A stretch of 64,000 bases of DNA from JAILLW01 sp045629045 (GTDB lineage Bacteria; Bacillota; Clostridia; Lachnospirales; Lachnospiraceae). Under the pieces are notes generated by a model. That model saw nothing but the letters and a program-made list of their open reading frames with translations, was not told the origin of the DNA and ran no database searches. The translations under genes were made by a program, and so were the position numbers. How positions within the stretch are numbered: the stretch's first letter is position 1; each line of letters begins with the position of its first letter. Location: assembly GCA_045629045.1 (NCBI GenBank), contig JAZQQM010000052.1, forward strand, positions 8,672 through 72,671, written 5' to 3'. Positions 14,477 to 22,939 of this stretch are shown piece by piece.

Positions 14477-15997
14477 TTATTCGTCGGCCAATCTGATAAG
14501 CGAAACATCCTGTACATACAAAGGATAAAATTCATATCCCGTATATTTTTTGTTAATTGCGACAAGTTCAGGCATATCCTGAATATAAACATTAGCTGCT
14601 TCGTTAGCTAAAATTGTTTCGCACTCTTTATAGTACTTTGTTTTTTCATCATCGTCAGTTGACGTATAGGCCTTTTGAAAAGCTTCATCATACTCTTTTG
14701 AATTAAAGTTGATGAAATTCTTCGAACTGTCAGATGTAAATCTTTGAAGAAGTGCTGCCGCCGTTAAGGAAGAAGCATCAACGCCTACTACCGTAGTCGT
14801 ATAGTTTCTGTCATTGTAAACATCTGACAACCAGCTGTCCCACTCAATAAGCTTAATATTGGCCGTAACGCCTATCTTCTCAAACTGTTCCTTAAGTACC
14901 TGCGCTGTATCAATATGCTGAGGATAGTTGGAAGGTACTGTAATATCAAACTCAAATCCGTTAGGGAATCCGGCCTCATTTAACAATGCTTTTGCTTTAT
15001 CAAAGTCCTGATTATATACATCATTAAGCTCTTCCATATAATATTTGCCAAAAGCAGGGAACATGGAAGAACCTATTTCGGTTCCTTTGCCGTCTGACAC
15101 AAATGTCATAATTTCCTGCGGATCAATCGCATAGCACAGTGCCTGTCTTACTCTTACATCATCAAAAGGTGCAACCGCATTGTTAATGTAAAGAGCCTGA
15201 ACCAGATTCATTGTTTCTTCCAATACATCAAAATTGTCCGAAAGCAAATCAGCTTGAGCCGTAGGAATTCTGGGTACCAGATCAATTGCACCGGATTCAA
15301 GTTCCATGGCAATTGTATCCATATTACCTATAATCTTAAAGGTAACATTCTCAATGTGTCCTTCTCTTTCATTATCATAGTAATCAGGGAACTTCTTAAT
15401 AACAAAATTCTCCTGAGGCGAACGCGAAACAAACATATAGGGGCCCGTTCCTATAGGATTGGTATCCGGTGTCTTGTTATTTTCGGGAATTATGGCAGTT
15501 GTCATATATGCCAGGAATTCCGTATCCGGATTATTAAGATGGATTATGAACCTGTTATCGGCAATTTCAGTACTCTTAATATTAGAATACGCCGCTACAA
15601 GCGGTGTTCCACTGCTTGCATCGGCGCACTTATCGATAGAATATTTAACATCTCCCAACGTAACTGCGCTTCCATCGTGGAACTTAACACCATCCCTTAG
15701 TGTAAATGTGTAGGTAAGAGCATCATCTGATATCTCGTATGCACCGGCTACGGCAGGAATAAAATCACCATCGGAATTAGGCTTAACCAAGCCTTCAAAA
15801 ATATTGAACAACACCTCTTTAGTTCCTGCCGCTTCAACCTTGTGTGGGTCAAGACTATCTTCTAGATCCTGAGGTATTCCAATGATGATGGACGAAGAAT
15901 CGTCAGCCTTCTTATCACCTTTGCATCCGCAAAGTGCAACAGAAAGTGCACATAACATGAGTACCAAATATAGCCCTTTAAGACTAATTTTTTTCAT
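14477..15997 (-). CDS. oppA: Solute-binding lipoprotein of the peptide importer, SBP_bac_5
   Basis: A 506-residue lipoprotein. The signal peptide ends at an ALCGC lipobox with the acylated Cys near residue 24. The mature part is family 5 extracellular solute-binding protein, with TFTLRDGVKFHDGSAVT early, and IDPQEI and NPIGTGPYMF segments. It captures peptides (or nickel/heme-like ligands; the ligand cannot be told from sequence) and delivers them to OppBC. ATG 15997 has GAGGAG 8 nt upstream, and the longer start adds ten residues before the basic MKK, so it was rejected. First gene of the operon. Confidence 0.93.
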   Translation of the reverse strand: MKKISLKGLYLVLMLCALSVALCGCKGDKKADDSSSIIIGIPQDLEDSLDPHKVEAAGTKEVLFNIFEGLVKPNSDGDFIPAVAGAYEISDDALTYTFTLRDGVKFHDGSAVTLGDVKYSIDKCADASSGTPLVAAYSNIKSTEIADNRFIIHLNNPDTEFLAYMTTAIIPENNKTPDTNPIGTGPYMFVSRSPQENFVIKKFPDYYDNEREGHIENVTFKIIGNMDTIAMELESGAIDLVPRIPTAQADLLSDNFDVLEETMNLVQALYINNAVAPFDDVRVRQALCYAIDPQEIMTFVSDGKGTEIGSSMFPAFGKYYMEELNDVYNQDFDKAKALLNEAGFPNGFEFDITVPSNYPQHIDTAQVLKEQFEKIGVTANIKLIEWDSWLSDVYNDRNYTTTVVGVDASSLTAAALLQRFTSDSSKNFINFNSKEYDEAFQKAYTSTDDDEKTKYYKECETILANEAANVYIQDMPELVAINKKYTGYEFYPLYVQDVSLIRLADE

Positions 15998-16075
15998 GTT
16001 TTCTCCTCTCATGATATGAAATTTCAATGAATGTTAAATAAATAACAATCATTTCATGAATTAGTATATAGAAAA

Positions 16076-16103
16076 ATGCCCCGATGTGCAAGCACCGGGG
16101 CAT
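16076..16103 (-). terminator. nrdR terminator
   Basis: A stem of about 10 bp (TGCCCCG arms with one mismatch, 6-nt loop) is followed on the minus strand by TTTTTC, about 20 nt after the nrdR stop. It separates nrdR from the opp operon. Confidence 0.85.
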
Positions 16104-16123
16104 ATGTTCTTAATTTAAGACAA

Positions 16124-16573
16124 TTATTTCAATACCTTCTTAAGTTCATCCATAAATGTATTGATATCTTTGAACTCTCTGTATACTGAAGCAAATCTTA
16201 CATAAGCAACGGAATCAACATCCTTGAGCTTATCCATAACAAGTTCACCAATCATTGAACTTGGAATCTCACGCTCTTCCTTAGCATAGATTTCTGTTTC
16301 AACTTCATCAACAATCTGCTGAATCTGCTTAGCAGAAACGGGACGCTTGTGGCATGCACGCAATACTCCTGATTCAATCTTTGCTCTATCGAAGGTTTCT
16401 CTGTTTTCATCCTTCTTAACAATAATAAGAGGAATAGTTTCAACCTTCTCATAAGTAGTGAATCGTTTATCACATTCATCACACACTCTACGACGACGAA
16501 TGGAATTATTGTCTTCAGCCGGTCTTGAGTCTATAACTCTGGTATTTTCATGACCGCAAAATGGACATTTCAT
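16124..16573 (-). CDS. nrdR: Transcriptional repressor NrdR
   Basis: A 149-residue nucleotide-sensing repressor of ribonucleotide reductase genes. An N-terminal zinc ribbon (C3, C6, C31, C34 in CPFCGH and CDECDKRFTTYE) is followed by an ATP-cone (about 49-139). The GGGGGAG ribosome site is strong. The promoter is a perfect TTGACA-N17-TATAAT with a palindrome, TGTTTATGTAAACA on the minus strand, right at the start point. No ribonucleotide reductase gene lies in the window. Confidence 0.96.
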   Translation of the reverse strand: MKCPFCGHENTRVIDSRPAEDNNSIRRRRVCDECDKRFTTYEKVETIPLIIVKKDENRETFDRAKIESGVLRACHKRPVSAKQIQQIVDEVETEIYAKEEREIPSSMIGELVMDKLKDVDSVAYVRFASVYREFKDINTFMDELKKVLK

Positions 16574-16605
16574 ATTTATCTCTCCCCCTAAATATATGGT
16601 GTGTT

Positions 16606-16649
16606 TGTTTACATAAACACATTATAAGGGGAACAATGGGTTATGTCAA
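16606..16649 (-). promoter_or_regulatory. nrdR promoter with palindromic operator
   Basis: TTGACA (16649-16644), 17-bp spacer, TATAAT (16626-16621), read leftwards, matches the sigma-A consensus perfectly. The palindrome at 16606-16619 (TGTTTACATAAACA on plus) begins 1 nt after the -10 and covers the start point. It does not match the usual NrdR box, so another regulator may bind. Confidence 0.8.
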
Positions 16650-16694
16650 CAAAATTATGTTAATCATTTTGCTCCAAACCCTGTATTTGGGGAA

Positions 16695-17969
16695 TTATCC
16701 CAAAGGATTAATATAGAACTCCTTAAAGTCGCTGTATCCTTCAGCGGTTAACTGCTCTTTCTGGAACTTCTTGTTCTTGTTCATCTTAACAACAAGCACC
16801 TGTTCGCCTTCGTTTCGAAGTTCCTGAGCTTCCTTTATTACCTGACTTAATCGGTCCGAAGGCATATTCTTCTCAACAAGGAACGCAACTTTCTTTGAAC
16901 TTCCCGGAACAACGAATCCCGATTCCATAAGAAGAAGAATTATTCTTTCGAATCCTATTGAGAATCCGCAGGCCGGAACATTGTTACCCGTAAATTTGCC
17001 TACCATCTCATCATATCTTCCGCCGCCTCCGCAGCTTCCACCGAATTCCGGCATAGCAATTTCAAAGATAGTTCCCGTATAATATGACATTCCTCTTACC
17101 AAAGTAGGATCAAATACCATCTTAAACTCGGCTTCCTTAGTGGATTCAACGGCAGTTATTATTTCTGTCAGATTATCCTTAACCTCTGTAGGAAGGAATT
17201 CATTTAATTCATCAGCCAATGTCATAACGGCTTTAACACCGTCCTCGTTTCCGAGTTCATTTAACTTGGCAAACAAAGCAAGGTATTTATCTACGCAGCC
17301 CTTATCAAATCCATTCTCCAGAAGTTCTTCCGTAACTCCTTCGATTCCGATTTTGTCCATCTTATCAAGGGTGATAAATACACTGTCAAAGGAAGCCTCA
17401 TCAAAACCTGCATATGAAGCCATTGCCTTTAACATTCTTCTGTCGTTAATTCTTATTTCAAAGTTCTTAAAACCAAGCTTTCCTATTGTGGTAGTGGTGG
17501 CAAGAATAAGCTCTATTTCGGCAAGATTGGAGTTTTCGCCAAAGATATCAATGTCGCACTGCATAAACTGACGATATCTTCCTCTTTGAGGTCTGTCCGC
17601 TCTCCATACGTTACCCATCTGAAGTGCCTTAAAGGGTGACGGAAGTTCGTTTGTATGATTTGAATAATATCTTACAAGGGGAACCGTTAAATCATATCTA
17701 AGACCGCCGTCAACAACATCGATTTCTTCCTTAGCTGTCTCAAGATTAAGTTTCTCACCTCTTTTGAGAATCTTAAAAATAAGTTTTTCGTTATCGCCAC
17801 CCTGCTTATTTGTAAGGTTTTCTATATTTTCAACACAAGGTGTTTCGATTCTTGTAAATCCGAATTTAGAATAAGTACTTGTAATAACAGAAATAACATA
17901 ATCTCTTATTACCATTTCATCAGGCATTATATCCTTCATTCCCGTAACAGGTTTTTTACTTAAAGCCAT
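16695..17969 (-). CDS. hisS: Histidyl-tRNA synthetase
   Basis: A 424-residue class IIa synthetase charging tRNA-His. Visible are class II motif 2 (GNVWRADRPQRGRYRQFMQCD), the histidine-A motifs LVRGMSYYTGTIFE and SCGGGGRYDEM, motif 3 (GFSIGFERI), and an anticodon-binding domain at the C-terminus (about 325-424). It has catalytic features and the anticodon domain, so it is the tRNA enzyme and not the HisZ regulatory paralogue. AAAGGAG precedes ATG 17969. No T-box leader is visible in the short 5' region. Confidence 0.95.
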   Translation of the reverse strand: MALSKKPVTGMKDIMPDEMVIRDYVISVITSTYSKFGFTRIETPCVENIENLTNKQGGDNEKLIFKILKRGEKLNLETAKEEIDVVDGGLRYDLTVPLVRYYSNHTNELPSPFKALQMGNVWRADRPQRGRYRQFMQCDIDIFGENSNLAEIELILATTTTIGKLGFKNFEIRINDRRMLKAMASYAGFDEASFDSVFITLDKMDKIGIEGVTEELLENGFDKGCVDKYLALFAKLNELGNEDGVKAVMTLADELNEFLPTEVKDNLTEIITAVESTKEAEFKMVFDPTLVRGMSYYTGTIFEIAMPEFGGSCGGGGRYDEMVGKFTGNNVPACGFSIGFERIILLLMESGFVVPGSSKKVAFLVEKNMPSDRLSQVIKEAQELRNEGEQVLVVKMNKNKKFQKEQLTAEGYSDFKEFYINPLG

Positions 17970-18049
17970 CTTATCTCCTTTCGCTCTTACGCAATAACCT
18001 ACAATTTATAATCTGCGCAAAAACCAGCCTATATTCTATCATATTATAC

Positions 18050-18084
18050 AAAAAAAAGATACTCACGGAAATTACGTGAGTATC
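18050..18084 (-). terminator. xerD terminator
   Basis: A perfect 10-bp stem GATACTCACG/CGTGAGTATC (18058-18067/18075-18084) is followed on the minus strand by eight T. A possible hisS -10 (TATAAT, 18048-18043) begins right after the T-tract. Confidence 0.93.
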
Positions 18085-18114
18085 TTAAAATAGTTAAATT
18101 CTTTACTTTTCAAA

Positions 18115-18999
18115 TTATCCGCGGGGATGTGCCTTGGCATACACCTCTTTAATATGCGAATGATTCATATGGGCATAAATCTGAGTGGTGGAAATATCCG
18201 AATGTCCCAGCATTTCCTGTACACTTCTAAGATCTGCACCGTTCTCAACCAGGTGAGCCGCGAAGGAATGACGCAATGTATGAGGTGTTATGTCGGCTAC
18301 TATACCGGCCTTCTTGGCATAATACTTAATTAATTTCCAGAAGCCCTGACGTGACATCGGCTGTCCGGAACAGTTAGCAAATAAGTATTCCGAATTAGGG
18401 TCTGCAAGCATTGCTTCTCTTGTACCCGAAAGATAATTGGTAAGAGCCTTTTTAGCCTCATTTCCAAAAGGTATAACTCTTTCTTTATTAGCATCCTTAC
18501 ACACGATGTATCCCATGTTAAGGTTAACGTCTTCTGTCTTTAATGTGATAAGCTCCGTAACTCTTATTCCTGTAGCATACAAAAGTTCAAGCATCGCTTT
18601 ATCACGAATATCCTTTGATGATTCTCCCGAAGGCTGCTCCAATAATCTAACAACTTCGTTCATCGAAAGAATCTCGGGAATCTTCTTCTCAATCTTAGGA
18701 GCATGCAAATCGGTTGCCACATCCTCATCTACGATTCCTTCTTTTACCATATAGTGATAAAAAGCTTTCAGTGAAGCTATATTACGAGATATTGTAGCTG
18801 CAGAGAACTTATTCTTCTCTAGGTACATAACATATCCTGTAAGATTAGTTGCCGTAACCTTCTTAATATCGCTAATACCCTGTTCCTGAAGGTATGTTAC
18901 TACCTTATTCAAATCTCTGCGGTATGATAGTTCTGTGTTCTCTGACATTTTCTTTACATTATGTAAATATGTCATAAAACCATTAATGTATTCGTCCAT
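18115..18999 (-). CDS. xerD: Site-specific tyrosine recombinase XerD/XerC
   Basis: A 294-residue Xer recombinase that resolves chromosome dimers at dif sites. It has an N-terminal SAM-like domain (1-90) and a catalytic domain with R in ATGIRVTEL, K in CKDANKERVIP, HxxR in HTLRHSFAAH, GHSDISTTQIY with the nucleophile Tyr, and a C-terminal tail. Length and motifs match chromosomal Xer proteins rather than element integrases. GGGAG precedes ATG 18999. Its promoter region carries repeated TTTACAT-type palindromes (18953-18967, 19024-19037, 19212-19225). Confidence 0.94.
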   Translation of the reverse strand: MDEYINGFMTYLHNVKKMSENTELSYRRDLNKVVTYLQEQGISDIKKVTATNLTGYVMYLEKNKFSAATISRNIASLKAFYHYMVKEGIVDEDVATDLHAPKIEKKIPEILSMNEVVRLLEQPSGESSKDIRDKAMLELLYATGIRVTELITLKTEDVNLNMGYIVCKDANKERVIPFGNEAKKALTNYLSGTREAMLADPNSEYLFANCSGQPMSRQGFWKLIKYYAKKAGIVADITPHTLRHSFAAHLVENGADLRSVQEMLGHSDISTTQIYAHMNHSHIKEVYAKAHPRG

Positions 19000-19079
19000 T
19001 CGGTAACTCCCATACTGTATTAACGTTTACATAAACGCCGTGTAAAACTCATTATAAACAGATTTTTGGCAAATTGCAA
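18953..19079 (-). promoter_or_regulatory. xerD promoter with two palindromic sites
   Basis: -35 TTGCAA (19079-19074), 17-bp spacer and -10 TATAAT (19056-19051), read leftwards. The site CGTTTACATAAACG (19024-19037) lies just downstream of the start point. TTTACATTATGTAAA (18953-18967), a perfect palindrome around a central T, lies within the first codons. A third related site TGTTTACATAAAAG is at 19212-19225. Confidence 0.65.
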
Positions 19080-19250
19080 ACCCATTTTTTGCTTTATTTT
19101 CAAGGTTTTTTGGCTTTTATTTTGTCAAGTACAACATGAGGATAAACACCAAATTATGACTACTAGATATTGTAAAAAAATATCAAAAAAAATAATAAAA
19201 TAACATCAGTTTGTTTACATAAAAGTATATCGTTATGATGTTATGTCTTA

Positions 19251-19790
19251 TTATTTTGACAGATATTTGTCTTTATAAGCAAGTATCGCGCATATAGTCT
19301 TGGAATCCTGTATTTCGCAGTTGTATATCTTTTGACACAGTTCTTCCACCGAATACGCCTCATACTCTATATATTCATCTTCATCCAGGTGCTGATTGCC
19401 GGGCTTTAAATTTCTTGCAACGTATATGTCAATATTCTCGTTACAGAAAGCAACAGTAGTCTTAATTCGTACAAGTAATTCCAAATCCTCCGAATCAAAA
19501 CCCGTTTCCTCCTTAAGTTCGCGCTTAGCCGCATCATAAGTAGGCTCGGTTCTTGTGTTAAGACCACCTGCCGGAACTTCAAGAGTATATCTTTCAAGGG
19601 CATTCCTGTACTGACGTACCATAATAATTCTTCCGTCCTCCAATACGGGAACCACAGCCGCAGCTCCCTTATGGTCAATAAGATCCCATTTGGCGGTTTT
19701 ACCGTCCGGCATAAGCATAGTATCCTGATAATAGTCTATGATTGAGCCGTTGGCTATTAACTGTCTGTCAATTCTTTTAATCTCTTCCAT
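19251..19790 (-). CDS. nudF: NUDIX hydrolase, ADP-ribose pyrophosphatase type
   Basis: A 179-residue NUDIX protein. The catalytic box lies at about 75-98 (GGLNTRTEPTYDAAKRELKE followed by ETG), matching GX5EX7REUXEE. The upstream VPAGG and the VRQYRNA segment are typical of ADP-ribose pyrophosphatases, which clear ADP-ribose and related nucleotide sugars. AAGGAGA precedes ATG 19790. It lies 52 nt downstream of the aminotransferase stop, with a strong hairpin between. Confidence 0.9.
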   Translation of the reverse strand: MEEIKRIDRQLIANGSIIDYYQDTMLMPDGKTAKWDLIDHKGAAAVVPVLEDGRIIMVRQYRNALERYTLEVPAGGLNTRTEPTYDAAKRELKEETGFDSEDLELLVRIKTTVAFCNENIDIYVARNLKPGNQHLDEDEYIEYEAYSVEELCQKIYNCEIQDSKTICAILAYKDKYLSK

Positions 19791-19812
19791 CTAATATCTC
19801 CTTATGTAAGAT

Positions 19813-19838
19813 AATGCCATCGGATATCCGATGGCATT
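19813..19838 (-). terminator. Hairpin after the aminotransferase gene
   Basis: A perfect 26-bp inverted repeat with arms starting AATGCCATCGG lies 4 nt downstream of the aminotransferase stop. The following T-run on the minus strand is poor (ATCTTAC), so it may be a leaky terminator or a 3' end stabiliser before the NUDIX gene. Confidence 0.6.
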
Positions 19839-19842
19839 AATA

Positions 19843-21126
19843 TTACTGTTCCAATAATTTGTTTACACTTGCCAATTTAACACAAAGCACGAATATTTCA
19901 AGTGCTTTCTCCAGTTCTTCAATCGGCGGGAAAGTGGGGGCAATTCTAATATTAGAATCATCCGGGTCTTTATGATAAGGATATGTGGCACCGGCACCCG
20001 TTAATGTAACACCGGCCTCCTTACACATTCCTACTATATTCTTGGCACATCCGTTCATTGCCTGGAAAGATACGAAATATCCGCCGTTGGGATTGGTCCA
20101 TGTTCCGATTCCCAAGGGTGCAAGCTCCTTGGTAAGTGTCGAAATTACCAGGTGGAACTTCGGGCGAATAATCTCGGCATGCTTTTTCATATGCTTCTTC
20201 ATGCCTTCTATATCTTTGAAATAGCGAACATGGCGAAGCTGATTTAACTTATCATGTCCGATTGTCTGTATTGTAACAATGCTCTTAACAAATTCAAGAT
20301 TCTTCTTTGAAGCTGCAAGTGCCGCAATTCCGGAGCCCGGGAAAGTAACCTTTGATGTCGAACAGAACTTAAATACCATATCGGGATTGCCGGCCTTCTT
20401 ACATTCACTTAAGATTTCAAGAAGCTGGTCTTCTTTGCCATTGTATAAATGATGAATTGTGTAAGCATTGTCCCAATATATTCTAAAGTCTTCCGCTGCG
20501 GGTTTTAAATTGGCAAAACGCTTAACTGTTTCATCCGAGTATGTGATACCCTGAGGATTTGAATACTTGGGTACACACCAGATTCCCTTAACTGCTTCAT
20601 CATTATTTACATACTTTTCAACCAAATCCATATCCGGACCTGTAGCTGTCATGGGAATATTTATCATTTCAATTCCGAACTGCTCTGTTATGGCAAAATG
20701 TCTGTCATATCCGGGTACGGGACATAAGAACTTGACTTTGGGAAGTTTACACCAGGGTGTTGATCCGCATACGCCAAGAATCATTGAACGGCATACCGTA
20801 TCGTACATAATATTCAAAGATGAGTTACCGAATACCATAATTTCGTCATCTTCAACTTCCATCATATCGGCCATAAGGTGGCGGGCTTCATGAATACCCA
20901 TAAGTTCACCGTAGTTTCTGCAGTCGATTCCGGCTTCCGAAATAAACTTGCTGTCGGGATGAAGGGTATCAAAGAAATCCGCTTCCATATCAAGCTGTTT
21001 AGCCGAAGGCAAGCCTCTTGCCATATTAAGTTTTAATCCCTTGGCACAGGCTTCCTTATATTGTTCATTCAAGTCTTTTTGCAAAGACAATAATTCTTCT
21101 TTACTTAAATCCTTATACGCTTTCAT
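19843..21126 (-). CDS. Aspartate aminotransferase, PF12897 type (subgroup Ic)
   Basis: A 427-residue PLP aminotransferase of fold type I. It resembles the bacterial Ic subgroup (PF12897, once annotated as MocR-like aminotransferase), which transaminates aspartate with 2-oxoglutarate. Seen: VFGNSSLNIMYD for phosphate binding, PKYSNPQG, IYWDNAYTIHHL with the pyridine-N Asp, and the Schiff-base lysine in FCSTSKVTFPGSG. No N-terminal GntR domain is present. Its -10 box lies inside a 20-nt near-palindrome identical over 19 nt to the one in the gdhA leader, which suggests shared control with glutamate synthesis. Confidence 0.9.
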   Translation of the reverse strand: MKAYKDLSKEELLSLQKDLNEQYKEACAKGLKLNMARGLPSAKQLDMEADFFDTLHPDSKFISEAGIDCRNYGELMGIHEARHLMADMMEVEDDEIMVFGNSSLNIMYDTVCRSMILGVCGSTPWCKLPKVKFLCPVPGYDRHFAITEQFGIEMINIPMTATGPDMDLVEKYVNNDEAVKGIWCVPKYSNPQGITYSDETVKRFANLKPAAEDFRIYWDNAYTIHHLYNGKEDQLLEILSECKKAGNPDMVFKFCSTSKVTFPGSGIAALAASKKNLEFVKSIVTIQTIGHDKLNQLRHVRYFKDIEGMKKHMKKHAEIIRPKFHLVISTLTKELAPLGIGTWTNPNGGYFVSFQAMNGCAKNIVGMCKEAGVTLTGAGATYPYHKDPDDSNIRIAPTFPPIEELEKALEIFVLCVKLASVNKLLEQ

Positions 21127-21184
21127 ACTAATTCACTTTCGTTATTACTTACAAAAATATACTAATCCGCCGCTTTTGCCATCG

Positions 21185-21225
21185 ATTGTATACAATTATA
21201 CAATCACATTCCTCTTATTGTACAA
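21185..21225 (-). promoter_or_regulatory. Aminotransferase promoter with operator shared with gdhA
   Basis: ATTGTATACAATTATACAAT (21185-21204, plus strand) contains the minus-strand -10 TATAAT, so a bound protein would block RNA polymerase. TTGTACAA at 21218-21225 is a related short palindrome around the -35. The 19-nt core is identical, in inverted orientation, to 4839-4857. Confidence 0.7.
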
Positions 21226-21259
21226 CAGATATTGGGGATTATCAAGTAACAATAATATT

Positions 21260-22816
21260 TTATTTTGCTTCTTCGTAAGTAATACCAAAAATTTCTCTTT
21301 CGACTATATACATATCATGAAGGTCATTATGCCTTACCGCAAAATAATCTCCCGGAAGTCCAAGCATATATTTTTCCGTATCCCAGGGAGTAAATATCTT
21401 AACTCTTCTGTCAAGCTGCTTGGCATAAATAAAGGTTTCACCGTTAGCTATGCATATTTTGGCATATTGCATCAATTCAGCCGACTTACCGTCAAGTCTG
21501 TTTCTCAAAGTAGGCTTATACTTGGGAATAACCACACCATCTTCCATAGAAAACGGCATGTCCGTAACCTCATACGACTCGTGAAGCTTCTCAAGCTTAC
21601 TCGGATAGGCTTCGCCCTTTATTCCAATCTTAATTACAATGTCATCTTCAATAGTAAAATCAAAATCCCCCTCTAAGGTTCTTATGGTAGCGGGAGTTCC
21701 TGCGGGGAACACATCTGTAGCCATTACATAACCGAGAGGTATCTTCTTTTTGGCATAAAGCTTCATATCCGAAATATCCACATCATATTCTTTGGCACTT
21801 ATTACTTCACAATTGTCAAAGTATTCATTCAGCTTATCCGAAAAATATGCTTCGGGATGCAATGTGGGATATTCTTTTTCATAAAGGGTTTTATTAATAA
21901 AACCGCCGGCCTTTTCATGGTGACCGCCTCCGGAACCGATTCCTTCAGCAAGATAGGAAGCCATTTCATCGGCATATACTTCTTTAACGCAGCTTCTTGT
22001 GGAGAACTTAAATCCATTGGGCCACTCATTAAATACAACACATGTATGAACTTCCGCAACCTGTAATAAAAAGTCCGAAATAAGACCAAGTATATTGGGG
22101 TCGCACTGTTCTGCCTTAATTATTGCGTATTTATGAATCGGATTGTAAATATGGCGGATCATTGCAACACCTGCAATATCAAGTTCAGCCAAAGAGAAAT
22201 TCGAATTCTTTAATGTATGAATTGTGGTTTTTTCAAAAGGAATGGAATCTCTAAGGTCCATATCCATAGGATTTGCAATTTCACTAAAAGAATTGGTATC
22301 TGTGTAAAGGCCGTAATAAAGTGCTGTTCCAAGTTTAGCATCTTCTACTTCAATGCCTTCTTGCTTAAGCATGTTCCACACCAAAGTAGAACAGCTTCCA
22401 AGCCCCGGCATAATTTCACTTAATTTAACATCGGTTATTTCTATCTGATGATGGTCAATAATAGCCATATCTACGCTTGGGATCTTAGTAACATTGCCGG
22501 CACCGTACTGACAGTCTACCGTAACAACCAGTCCCGGAAATACAGGACTCTCGGTATACACATCTTTGTAGGTATATAAGAAATCATCCACATTCTTAAC
22601 GTATTTAAGTGTATCCCCAATACCAAGATAGTCTATCATCAGCTTAAGATTTGCTTTCTGAAGCTCATTAACCCCTGCATAGACGAAACAAACGTCTTTG
22701 CCTGCATCAAGGAAATACTTATAAACCGCATATCCTGCTGCTATTGCATCTGCATCGGGGTTGTCGTGACACTGTACTATAATCGGATTGTAATTAAGTA
22801 ATTCTTTAAGTCGCAT
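21260..22816 (-). CDS. DHH-superfamily phosphoesterase
   Basis: A 518-residue protein. The N-terminal DHH domain has CHDNPDADAIAAGYA (in place of the usual NPDGDAIGS), VTVDCQYGAG and the family DHH triad in IIDHHQIE. The DHHA1-like region carries GSGGGHHEKAGGFI at about 317-330. A C-terminal domain of about 170 residues, ending in a PGDYFAVRHNDLHDMYIV segment, is an extra domain I do not recognise. Family members cleave oligonucleotides, cyclic dinucleotides or pyrophosphate; the substrate here is unknown. ATG 22816 has GGAG at 8 nt, and the longer frame was rejected. Confidence 0.85.
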   Translation of the reverse strand: MRLKELLNYNPIIVQCHDNPDADAIAAGYAVYKYFLDAGKDVCFVYAGVNELQKANLKLMIDYLGIGDTLKYVKNVDDFLYTYKDVYTESPVFPGLVVTVDCQYGAGNVTKIPSVDMAIIDHHQIEITDVKLSEIMPGLGSCSTLVWNMLKQEGIEVEDAKLGTALYYGLYTDTNSFSEIANPMDMDLRDSIPFEKTTIHTLKNSNFSLAELDIAGVAMIRHIYNPIHKYAIIKAEQCDPNILGLISDFLLQVAEVHTCVVFNEWPNGFKFSTRSCVKEVYADEMASYLAEGIGSGGGHHEKAGGFINKTLYEKEYPTLHPEAYFSDKLNEYFDNCEVISAKEYDVDISDMKLYAKKKIPLGYVMATDVFPAGTPATIRTLEGDFDFTIEDDIVIKIGIKGEAYPSKLEKLHESYEVTDMPFSMEDGVVIPKYKPTLRNRLDGKSAELMQYAKICIANGETFIYAKQLDRRVKIFTPWDTEKYMLGLPGDYFAVRHNDLHDMYIVEREIFGITYEEAK

Positions 22817-22891
22817 AATATTCTCCACTCTTACATAGTAATAAACCAAACAATTTATTATAGCATATTTAATCATATTTCTTTAAACAAA

Positions 22892-22924
22892 AAGAAGTTC
22901 AATCAATAGATGATTGAACTTCTT
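22892..22924 (-). terminator. rny terminator
   Basis: A perfect 14-bp stem (22892-22905/22911-22924) is followed on the minus strand by TTTTTGTTT, 15 nt after the rny stop. Confidence 0.93.
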
Positions 22925-22939
22925 AATAATTCATTAGGT

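Noticed and set aside
16606..16619. NrdR box for autoregulation
   Set aside because: The palindrome TGTTTACATAAACA does not match the ACACWATATNTNGTGT-like NrdR box.
17970..18049. T-box riboswitch upstream of hisS
   Set aside because: The region is only about 80 nt, lacks the T-box sequence and has no antiterminator pair.
19843..21126. MocR-type regulator (GntR plus aminotransferase)
   Set aside because: The protein has no N-terminal winged-helix domain; it is the enzyme alone.
21041..21676. 211-codon plus-strand frame between the aminotransferase and DHH genes
   Set aside because: Crosses the aminotransferase promoter and both gene ends; no ribosome site or family match.
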